Shown here in pieces: positions 1-6,033 of a DNA stretch of 27,733 bases (positions are counted from its first letter, which is position 1; each line of letters starts with the position of its first letter). The position numbers and the translations under genes were made by a program. Under the pieces are notes generated by a model, which did not search any database, had not been told where the DNA came from, and was given only the letters and a program-made list of their open reading frames with translations. The DNA comes from PVC group bacterium (GTDB lineage: Bacteria; Verrucomicrobiota; Kiritimatiellia; SS1-B-03-39; UBA6053): positions 1 to 27,733 of the forward strand of contig PXAS01000369.1 in NCBI GenBank assembly GCA_003565815.1, written 5' to 3'.

Positions 1-2
1 AG

Positions 3-248
3 CGGGTCTGGCATCCCACGCAGACCTTCATCCGGCGGCCCGATGGCCGGGTGGAAATGCGGCTGGAGACCTCTGGCAGGCAGGAACTCATCCGCTGGGT
101 GCTGTCCTGGATGCCCGATGTTCAGGTGCTGGCCCCGAAAAGCCTGAGAGACCGTATCGAAGAGAAACTCCGGGATGGACTCAGCCGGCAACGCGGAATA
201 GAAGAAGGCTCAACCAGCAGCTCCAGCGGACAAGCCGCTGAGCTGTGA
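3..248 (+). CDS. WYL-domain transcriptional regulator, C-terminal fragment
   Basis: The open frame enters from the left edge (first complete codon at position 3) and gives about 81 residues before the TGA at 246-248. The visible part matches the C-terminal extension (WCX region) of WYL-domain regulators: a strand carrying DGRVEMRLET, then a helix ELIRWVLSW, then the hallmark VLAPKSLRDRI before a final helix. Proteins of this family usually have an N-terminal helix-turn-helix and a WYL ligand-sensing domain; both would lie to the left and cannot be seen. The last 20 or so residues are serine-rich and look like a disordered tail. It converges on lolD, with about 360 bp between the stop codons. 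The family call is from motif recognition; target genes and ligand are unknown. Confidence 0.8.
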   Translation, partial: RVWHPTQTFIRRPDGRVEMRLETSGRQELIRWVLSWMPDVQVLAPKSLRDRIEEKLRDGLSRQRGIEEGSTSSSSGQAAEL

Positions 249-511
249 CGTTCGATACACTTCAACAATGAAAGAAGGCTGGTCCAACGAAGATGATTGA
301 ATTCTGTTCTCGGATGACGAATGCCGTGAAAAGGAAATATCATACGGTTTCGAAAAACGCATGCCGGGATATCGTCCTATTGGTTTAATAGGATGTGATA
401 GTTTCATAGTGTTCGGAAAGGAGCAAGGTGAACTGGATCAGGTTCGAACCATCCCGATGAATGAGAGTAAAATTCAAGATGAGGTCTATCGGAAATCGAT
501 GTTGAAGATAC

Positions 512-528
512 CGGAGCGGGACGCTCCG
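512..528. repeat. GGA-loop hairpin, 7-bp stem
   Basis: The sequence CGGAGCG-gga-CGCTCCG is a perfect 7-bp inverted repeat around a 3-nt loop. It belongs with the similar elements at 573-592 and 8233-8251: a short perfect GC-rich stem around GGA(A), in intergenic DNA only. Confidence 0.75.
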
Positions 529-572
529 CCTCCATATTTCAACCTTCCTCACTCAAAAAATCAGCGGGTGTT

Positions 573-592
573 CACGGACAGGAATGTCCGTG
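573..592. repeat. GGAA-loop hairpin, 8-bp stem
   Basis: CACGGACA-ggaa-TGTCCGTG is a perfect 8-bp inverted repeat with a 4-nt loop, 44 bp downstream of the hairpin at 512-528 and about 20 bp beyond the lolD stop codon. It could act as a 3'-end stabiliser or weak terminator for the lysS-lolC/E-lolD transcript, but may equally be a dispersed repeat. Confidence 0.75.
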
Positions 593-612
593 CTCCGTTC
601 GACTTTCGGATT

Positions 613-1329
613 TCACGTCGTCATTCCCGCCGCTTCGCCGGCCCGCAATTGGATGATGCGTTCGCAGCGTTCCGCGAGGGCGGGATCGTGGGAAACGACG
701 ATCAAACAGCGTTTGCGTTCGGCGCTCAGCGCGAACAGATCATCCAATACCCGTTTTCCCGTATCCGCATCCAAGTTCCCCGTGGGTTCATCCGCCAGGA
801 GAATATCGGGATCGTTGATGAGGGAGCGCACGATGGCCAGCCGCTGTTGCTCGCCGCCGCTCAACTCCACGGGACGGTGTCCGAAGCGTTGGCCCAGGCC
901 GACTTGCTCCAGATGGGTTTTGGCCCGTTCAACGTCCTTTTTCCCAGGTGAGGCCCATCCACGCAGGGCGCGTACGGGCATGAGGGCGTTTTCGAGGACA
1001 TTGAGGTCGGACATGAGATGATAGCTTTGAAAGACGATGCCAATTTTCCGGGCCCGGAACGCGGCCCGCCTGGATTCGCCCCACTCGGTCACGGAATGCC
1101 CTTCCACCCGAATTTCCCCGCGGTCCGGCGTATCCAAGCCCCCCAGCAAATGCAAGAGGGTGCTTTTGCCCGCGCCGCTGGGGCCCATGATGCAGACACG
1201 TTCGCCCGCGTAAATGGAAAGGCTAACCTCTTTGAGCACTTCCACCACGCCGTGGGGCATGTCATACGATTTGCAAACCGCCAGCGCCTCCAAAAGGGGC
1301 GTGGCGTCCGAAAGATGGCTATCCAGCAT
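613..1329 (-). CDS. lolD: LolD-type ABC transporter ATP-binding protein
   Basis: This 238-residue ATPase should power extraction of outer-membrane lipoproteins from the inner membrane with the LolC/E permease encoded just upstream. All nucleotide-binding motifs are present in order: Walker A GPSGAGKST (49-57), Q-loop Gln about 101, signature LSGGE (156-160), Walker B ILLADE (176-181), H-loop His about 214. The sequence around LSGGEQQRLAI and DEPTGNLD is typical of the LolD/MacB/FtsE group. The start is the ATG at 1329 rather than the longer frame to 1389: it has a GGAGG 9 nt upstream and begins 9 bp before the end of the permease gene, suggesting translational coupling. MacB-like macrolide export or FtsE-like roles are alternatives, but the neighbour and motif context favour LolD. 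Confidence 0.9.
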   Translation of the reverse strand: MLDSHLSDATPLLEALAVCKSYDMPHGVVEVLKEVSLSIYAGERVCIMGPSGAGKSTLLHLLGGLDTPDRGEIRVEGHSVTEWGESRRAAFRARKIGIVFQSYHLMSDLNVLENALMPVRALRGWASPGKKDVERAKTHLEQVGLGQRFGHRPVELSGGEQQRLAIVRSLINDPDILLADEPTGNLDADTGKRVLDDLFALSAERKRCLIVVSHDPALAERCERIIQLRAGEAAGMTT

Positions 1330-2557
1330 GACGCAAAGCCTCCACGGGGTTACGGCGGGCGGCCAGCCACGCGGGGATCGAGCCCCCAAACAAACAAAGC
1401 GCCCAGACCAGCCCCCAAATCAGGGCCAAGTCGACAAAACGGGTTTCCGCGGGCAGTTCATACAGAAAATACAATTCCGCGGGCAGGACTTCCATGCCAA
1501 AGAGGCGGGAGAGGACTTCCAAAATGCTTTGCCGGTAGCGCAAGACCAACAGACCCGCACCCGTCCCCAGGAAAATGCCGAAGGTGCCCTGAATCATGCC
1601 GTACCACATGAACGCGCCCATCACGGTGCCGTTCCGGAAGCCCATGGATTTCAGCAAGCCGATCTCCCGGGTTTTTTGCACGCTCATCATGATCAAGGTG
1701 CAACTGATCAGGAAGCTGGCCACAATGGAAATCACGGTCAGCAGAAAAAACATCATGTTTTTTTCCACGGTGAGGGCGTTGAAGAGGGTTTGGTTCATGC
1801 GCATCCAGCTCATGGATTCGTATTGTTCGCCGGCAATCTCCCTCAATTCATTGGCGAGCCGCTCCGCGCCCATCAAATTCCGTCCGATCACCTGGATGCC
1901 GTCCACGCCATCGTCCGCCCCGAGCACGTCCCGGGACGTTTGCAGATCGGTGAGAAAAAACTCGTTGTCGATTTGATACATGCCCACGCTGAAGATTCCC
2001 GCCACCCGCAAATCCACGGGCAGCCGGATCTCTCCGTCGGCGGCAAACATGGTGGGGCTGATGACACTGACGGTGTCCCCGGCCCGCACTCCGAGCGTTC
2101 GGGCGAGTTCCAGGCCAATGACGCAAGTTTCGTCCTCCAGCAAAAACTCCCCGTCCATGAGGGTGTTCGCCTCGTCGGCCACCAAACGAAGGTAGAGGAA
2201 GTCCGTCTCCGGATCAATGCCGCGCAGGGAGGGCAACACCATGCGGTCCCGGTATTGGGCCATGACTTTGGTATGAATGAAGGGCGACACGGAAAGGACG
2301 TCCGGGTGTTCGGCCACTTCGTCGAAGAGCGGATCGTCCTCGGCCAGGACGCTGTGATACGAAAACAAATTCACATGGGGGTGGAAACTCAGGATTTTTT
2401 CGCGCCACATGCTGTCGAAACCCGTCATCACCGAGATGACGATAATGAGGACCGCCACCCCCAAGAGCGTCCCCAATACCGCCAGCACGTTGATCGCCGA
2501 CAAGAGGTGGCGTTTGGGCTTTAGATATGAGAGGGCGAGATAGAGGGAGGGCGGCAT
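1319..2557 (-). CDS. LolC/LolE-type lipoprotein-releasing permease (FtsX family)
   Basis: A 412-residue inner-membrane permease with the LolC/LolE layout. It has a cytoplasmic start, a first membrane helix at about 22-44 ending near the conserved ISVMTGF, and a periplasmic domain of about 220 residues (about 46-265). Three further helices lie at about 267-292, 312-340 and 375-395. The cytoplasmic segment MSVQKTREIGLLKSMG (about 291-306) is the coupling region that contacts LolD, and the end PAWLAARRNPVEALRH is the standard FtsX-family C-terminus. Only one permease is present, so the complex may be a homodimer (LolF-like), or a second gene lies elsewhere; I therefore give no LolC or LolE symbol. 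It starts 7 bp after the lysS stop codon and overlaps lolD. Confidence 0.9.
   Translation of the reverse strand: MPPSLYLALSYLKPKRHLLSAINVLAVLGTLLGVAVLIIVISVMTGFDSMWREKILSFHPHVNLFSYHSVLAEDDPLFDEVAEHPDVLSVSPFIHTKVMAQYRDRMVLPSLRGIDPETDFLYLRLVADEANTLMDGEFLLEDETCVIGLELARTLGVRAGDTVSVISPTMFAADGEIRLPVDLRVAGIFSVGMYQIDNEFFLTDLQTSRDVLGADDGVDGIQVIGRNLMGAERLANELREIAGEQYESMSWMRMNQTLFNALTVEKNMMFFLLTVISIVASFLISCTLIMMSVQKTREIGLLKSMGFRNGTVMGAFMWYGMIQGTFGIFLGTGAGLLVLRYRQSILEVLSRLFGMEVLPAELYFLYELPAETRFVDLALIWGLVWALCLFGGSIPAWLAARRNPVEALRHAG
1339..1343 (-). promoter_or_regulatory. Ribosome binding site of lolD
   Basis: On the minus strand GGAGG lies 9 nt before the ATG at 1329, inside the 3' end of the permease gene. 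It fixes the lolD start and rejects the upstream candidate at 1389. Confidence 0.75.
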
Positions 2558-2564
2558 GGGTCTT

Positions 2565-4022
2565 TCACGGCGCTTTGGGCTTCATTTGCGGGAAGAGAAT
2601 CACATCGCGAATGGCTTCGCTCCCGGTCAGCAACATCACCAAACGGTCGATGCCCACGCCCATGCCGCCGGCGGGGGGCATGCCGTGTTCGAGGGCCAAC
2701 AGGAAATCGGCGTCGAATTTCATGGCGTCCTCGCCCGATTGGGCCAGGAGGCGTTCGCGTTGCACCAGGGGATCGTTCAATTCGTTGTAGCCGGGGGCAA
2801 TCTCTTTGCCGCCGATAATCAATTCAAACACATCCACTTTGGTGGGATCATCCTCACAGGCCTTTGCCAATGGCACCAAATGCGCGGGCAGACGGGTCAC
2901 GAAGGTGGGTTGAACCAGCGTTTTTTCGATGCATTTCTCAAAAATCTCCTGGGTCACCTCTTCCGGGGTCCACGTGTCATCGACATGACAGCCCAGCGAT
3001 TGGGCCCGTTGCCGTTGCGCGGGGGCATCGAGGTTGAAATAATCCGCTCCGGCTTTTTCCACGATCAAATCGTCGTACGCCACTTCCCGCCAATCGGTGA
3101 GATCCACCGGTTCCGCCTCCGTACCGACCCGCAGGGTGCCCATGACCTTTTCAGCCAGGCGGGTGATCATGTCCCGGATCAGCGTCTGCATGCTTTCCCG
3201 GTTGCCATAGGCCTCGTATATTTCGAGCATGGTGAATTCGGGATTGTGGTTGCGGCTGAGTCCCTCGTTCCGAAAATTGCGGTTGAGTTCAAAGACCTTG
3301 TCAAAACCGCCCACCAGGAGGCGTTTGAGGAACAACTCGGGGGCAATGCGCAAATACATGTCCATGCTCAGGGCATTGTAGCGGGTTTGGAAGGGCGTGG
3401 CCGCGGCTCCGCCGGGGATGGATTGCATCATCGGCGTTTCCACTTCGTCAAACTCCCGCTCCGCCAAAAAAGCGCGGATTTCCTTGAGGATGGCGATGCG
3501 GGCGTTGAAAACCTTCCGCACCTCGGGGTTCGCAATCAGATCCAAATACCGGCGGCGGTATCGGATTTCCACGTCCTGCAGCCCGTCCCATTTGTCCGGC
3601 AGGGGCAGCAGGGCCTTGGACAAGAGGGTCCACGTCAATACCTGCACGGTCTGCTCGCCGGTGCGGGTTGTGAACCAGGTGCCCCGGACGCCAATGTGGT
3701 CGCCCAAATCGGTCCATTTGAAGGCTCGAAAGGCTTCTTCGCCCAGGTTGTTGAGCTTGAGGTAAATCTGAATGCGTCCGGTGCCGTCCTGCAAATGGGC
3801 GAAAATCGATTTTCCCATCTCCCGGCAGGTCACCAGGCGTCCGGCAAGGCGAACTTCCTTGCCCTCTTCATAGGCGCCGGAAAGGGCGTCAAAGCGTCCA
3901 TCCCGTGCAAAGGCCCGGCCATAGGGGGTGTATCCGGCTTCTTTGAGCTTGTCCAGATTCAGCAAACGCTGGGCGCGCAGATCGTTTTCAGTGGGTTCGG
4001 CGGGAGGAGGGGAATCAGTCAT
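2565..4022 (-). CDS. lysS: Lysyl-tRNA synthetase, class II
   Basis: A 485-residue enzyme that charges tRNA-Lys in the cytoplasm, close to the roughly 500 residues usual for bacterial class II LysRS. An N-terminal OB-fold anticodon-binding domain spans about 58-135 (VRLAGRLVTCREMGK, then HLQDGTGRIQIYL). The catalytic core carries motif 1 ending in VETPMM (about 194-199), motif 2 FRNEGLSRNHNPEFTMLE (about 250-267), and motif 3 GMGVGIDRLVMLLT (about 453-466). The ending ILFPQMKP is typical. It is the first gene of a unit with lolC/E and lolD, 7 bp apart. The start ATG at 4022 lacks a clear Shine-Dalgarno sequence and sits only 29 bp beyond the HU terminator. Confidence 0.97.
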   Translation of the reverse strand: MTDSPPPAEPTENDLRAQRLLNLDKLKEAGYTPYGRAFARDGRFDALSGAYEEGKEVRLAGRLVTCREMGKSIFAHLQDGTGRIQIYLKLNNLGEEAFRAFKWTDLGDHIGVRGTWFTTRTGEQTVQVLTWTLLSKALLPLPDKWDGLQDVEIRYRRRYLDLIANPEVRKVFNARIAILKEIRAFLAEREFDEVETPMMQSIPGGAAATPFQTRYNALSMDMYLRIAPELFLKRLLVGGFDKVFELNRNFRNEGLSRNHNPEFTMLEIYEAYGNRESMQTLIRDMITRLAEKVMGTLRVGTEAEPVDLTDWREVAYDDLIVEKAGADYFNLDAPAQRQRAQSLGCHVDDTWTPEEVTQEIFEKCIEKTLVQPTFVTRLPAHLVPLAKACEDDPTKVDVFELIIGGKEIAPGYNELNDPLVQRERLLAQSGEDAMKFDADFLLALEHGMPPAGGMGVGIDRLVMLLTGSEAIRDVILFPQMKPKAP

Positions 4023-4051
4023 AAGGTTTGTACGGGGAATCGACGTTGGAG

Positions 4052-4087
4052 AAAAAAGGCGCGGCTCCGAAGCATTCCGGACCGCGC
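4052..4087 (-). terminator. Rho-independent terminator after the HU gene
   Basis: Read on the minus strand, GCGCGGTCCG and CGGAGCCGCGC form a stem of ten pairs with one bulged G and a loop of about seven bases. A C and then six T follow. It lies about 50 bp past the HU stop codon and about 30 bp before the lysS start, so it should separate the HU transcript from lysS. Confidence 0.85.
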
Positions 4088-4138
4088 GCGTGGTGGGGAA
4101 CCCACCGGATCAAGCAAGCTGGCAAATGATCGTGAGGG

Positions 4139-4444
4139 TCAGTCGCCCTTCACCACGTGCTTCATAACCTTGCCGGGTTTGAATTTCACGACTTTCCGGG
4201 TGGGAATGGTGACGGTTTGCTCGGGTTTGTTGGGATTCCGCCCGATGCGTTGCTTGCGTTCGGTGATTTCAAAGACGCCAAAATTACGGAATTCCACTTC
4301 CTCGCCATTGGCCAGGCTCTCGGTAATGTAATCCAAGGTTTTTTGAATCACATCGTACACATCCTGTTGGATCAGGCCGGTTTCCTGAGCGATGCGAACC
4401 ACCAATTCGCGCTTTGTGGTGCGTTTCTTCGATTTGTTAGACAT
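4139..4444 (-). CDS. hup: HU/IHF-family nucleoid DNA-binding protein
   Basis: A 101-residue histone-like DNA-bending protein, slightly longer than the usual 90 or so because of a basic N-terminal stretch (MSNKSKKRTTKREL). The family pattern is clear: helical dimerisation region about 11-45, then FRNFGVFEI (52-60), the beta-arm signature RIGRNP (66-71) whose proline intercalates DNA, and KFKPGK (87-92) in the C-terminal part. The usual TG after GRNP is replaced by NKPEQTV, a variant I associate with Verrucomicrobiota. The ATG at 4444 is preferred over the longer frame to 4519 because it has GGAGT at 4451-4455, 6 nt upstream, and the longer N-terminus does not fit the family. It is followed by a strong terminator and is divergent from the glycosyltransferase at 4666. 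Confidence 0.95.
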   Translation of the reverse strand: MSNKSKKRTTKRELVVRIAQETGLIQQDVYDVIQKTLDYITESLANGEEVEFRNFGVFEITERKQRIGRNPNKPEQTVTIPTRKVVKFKPGKVMKHVVKGD

Positions 4445-4499
4445 GGGAGTACTCCAAATAATTGACCATCTGAATCTTGCAAGGGTAATTGTCCTAAAG

Positions 4500-4621
4500 G
4501 AATCCGAGGCAAGGGTCAAGCCGGGAATTCATTTGGGAGAAATTTCATGCGGCTCCGGAAAGCCTTTTTCCTGAATCCGTCATCTTGCCCGGATTCTACG
4601 CAAAGTTCTCACGGATTCAGG
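4500..4621. promoter_or_regulatory. Cluster of four GAATCCG heptamers with an 11-bp inverted repeat
   Basis: In the divergent gap between the HU gene and the first glycosyltransferase the heptamer GAATCCG occurs four times: forward at 4500-4506 and 4573-4579, and as its complement CGGATTC at 4590-4596 and 4612-4618. The outer pair extends to a perfect 11-bp inverted repeat, CCTGAATCCGT (4570-4580) and ACGGATTCAGG (4611-4621), with 30 bp between the arms. The two complement copies start 22 bp apart, and the arm centres are 41 bp apart, near whole helical turns. This looks like a multi-site operator, but a large cruciform or attenuator stem is also possible. Confidence 0.5.
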
Positions 4622-4665
4622 ATTTTGGTTTTCCGCCCCGCGATTTTCGGATAGGGTCCGCAATC

Positions 4666-5940
4666 ATGCACATCTGGCTGATCAATCCGTTTGACGAACT
4701 ACCCGGAGAGGGTCCGGAACAACGCTATGCGTGTCTGGCGCGGCATCTGAGCGCCAAAGGGCATGATGTGCTCTGGGTGTCCTCCGACTGGCATCACCGA
4801 AAGAAAACCCGAAGGGCAATGGAGGCCCTACCCGAATCGGGCCATGTTCCCAAGGGTGAACCCGAAGAAAAAAACGGGGTGCGCACTCACGGTCCTTCCC
4901 GGGCCACGGGCACCATTCGCCTGGTTCCAACTCCGATGTATCACGCCAACATTTCCCTGCGGCGCCTGCGGTCCCACGCGGTGTGGGCCAAACGCTTGGA
5001 ACGAGAATTGACGGCGGATGTGTCCGCGGGCAGGCTGGGCAAACCCGATTTGATTCTGGCGGCATCCCCCCCGCTGGAGGGCGCCCGGGCGGCCTTGCAA
5101 TTGGCAAGACGCTTCGAGGCCGTGTCGGTGATCGATTTCATGGACGACTGGCCCGACACTTGGTTGCAAGCCCTGCCCAATGGCAAGGTGTGTCAGGCCC
5201 TTGGCAAATTTTTGCTTGCCCCCTGGCTTCGCCTCGCCCGCCGCAACATGCAACTTGCGGACCGGGTTTGCGCGCAGTCCCACGCCTTCGCCCAACGCGC
5301 CCGCAGCCTGGGTCATCGGGGCGAGGTACATGTCTGTTATCTCGGCGAGACCCCCCTCCCTCCCGCGCCTCCCCTTTCTCGGAATCACCCCTTCCACATC
5401 CTCTATCTCGGCGCCATGGGCAAAATTTACGATTTGGAAACCGTGCTTCGAAGCGCCCAAATGGCCCGGGACGCCGGACGGGATTGGCAGTGGACGTTTG
5501 CGGGCACGGACCCGGGCCATTTTTGGCAAAAACGGGCAAAATCATTGGCGCTGGAGCACGTGACCGCCTTCCCGGGCTATGTCAGCGGACCTGCCCTGGC
5601 GCAGGTCCTGCGATCCGCGGATTTGGGCCTGATTCCCATGGATCCCCGCAGCGGGGTCGCGGTGCCCTACAAGGCCGGAAATTATCTGGCAGCGGGGCTT
5701 CCCGTGCTCAGCAGCCTCCCCGGCGAACTCGCGGACCTGCTCGCCGGGCATCAAGCCGGGGAAGGCTATCTCCACGGGAACCCAAACGATCTGTTTGAAA
5801 AACTTCAGCGCCATGCCGACGATCCGCGGCACGGTCTTCGCGCCAAACAAGCCGCCAAAACCCTTTTCGAAGACAAATTCAATCGTGACATCATCTATCC
5901 CCAATGGGCCGACTGGATTGCGTCCCCGGCGCAAGGTTAA
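4666..5940 (+). CDS. Glycosyltransferase family 4 (GT-B), WbuB-like
   Basis: A 424-residue cytoplasmic or membrane-associated GT-B enzyme that should add a sugar from a nucleotide donor to a lipid-linked glycan. The N-terminal Rossmann half begins with MHIWLINPFDELPGEGPEQR, the glycine-rich start seen in WbuB-type enzymes, and includes DFMDDWPD (157-164), matching the family's D-x-R/M-D-x-W motif. The C-terminal half begins at about 245 with ILYLGAMGKIYDLETVL and carries the donor-site region MDPRSGVAVPYKAGNYLAAGLPVL (about 325-348). The start at 4666 rather than 4585 is chosen because homologues begin at this strand and AGGG lies about 10 nt upstream. It opens the polysaccharide locus, divergent from the HU gene. 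Donor and acceptor cannot be read from sequence. Confidence 0.88.
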   Translation: MHIWLINPFDELPGEGPEQRYACLARHLSAKGHDVLWVSSDWHHRKKTRRAMEALPESGHVPKGEPEEKNGVRTHGPSRATGTIRLVPTPMYHANISLRRLRSHAVWAKRLERELTADVSAGRLGKPDLILAASPPLEGARAALQLARRFEAVSVIDFMDDWPDTWLQALPNGKVCQALGKFLLAPWLRLARRNMQLADRVCAQSHAFAQRARSLGHRGEVHVCYLGETPLPPAPPLSRNHPFHILYLGAMGKIYDLETVLRSAQMARDAGRDWQWTFAGTDPGHFWQKRAKSLALEHVTAFPGYVSGPALAQVLRSADLGLIPMDPRSGVAVPYKAGNYLAAGLPVLSSLPGELADLLAGHQAGEGYLHGNPNDLFEKLQRHADDPRHGLRAKQAAKTLFEDKFNRDIIYPQWADWIASPAQG

Positions 5941-6000
5941 GGTCCTCCCACGCCTTTTCAATTTGTCTTTTCACCGCTTTTGTGCTTATCTGCATTGCAA

Positions 6001-6017
6001 TTCGGATTTCCTCCGAA
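6001..6017. repeat. Small hairpin in front of the dehydratase gene
   Basis: TTCGGA (6001-6006) and TCCGAA (6012-6017) form a perfect 6-bp stem with a 5-nt loop, ending 16 nt before the ATG at 6034, which has no recognisable Shine-Dalgarno sequence. It may influence initiation, or be chance. Confidence 0.35.
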
Positions 6018-6033
6018 AAACAACTCCTTTTTC

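Larger units (their letters stand above)
249..612. other. Gene-free intergenic stretch, AT-richer, with hairpins
   Basis: This lies between the convergent WYL regulator and lolD. It is visibly less GC-rich than the flanking genes, and no frame looks coding. It holds a weak inverted repeat (CCTATT at 376-381, AATAGG at 387-392) and two strong GC-rich hairpins listed separately (512-528 and 573-592). No T-run follows the hairpins closely enough for a canonical terminator, although read on the minus strand a run of six T lies about 14 nt past the 573-592 hairpin. Confidence 0.6.

Noticed and set aside
376..392. Inverted repeat CCTATT/AATAGG as a terminator of the WYL gene
   Set aside because: Six weak pairs, more than 120 bp past the stop codon, with no T-run.
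361..951. Plus-strand open frame of 196 codons overlapping the lolD end
   Set aside because: Its second half is antisense to lolD and its first half translates the hairpin repeats; no family pattern and no ribosome site.
1214..2524. Long plus-strand open frame antisense to the LolC/E permease
   Set aside because: His/Gln/Gly-rich translation typical of the antisense frame of GC-rich genes; the minus-strand permease is unmistakable.
4456..4500. Possible HU promoter (minus strand TTGCAA with TATTTG)
   Set aside because: Only half of the -10 positions match and it would leave almost no leader before the ribosome site.
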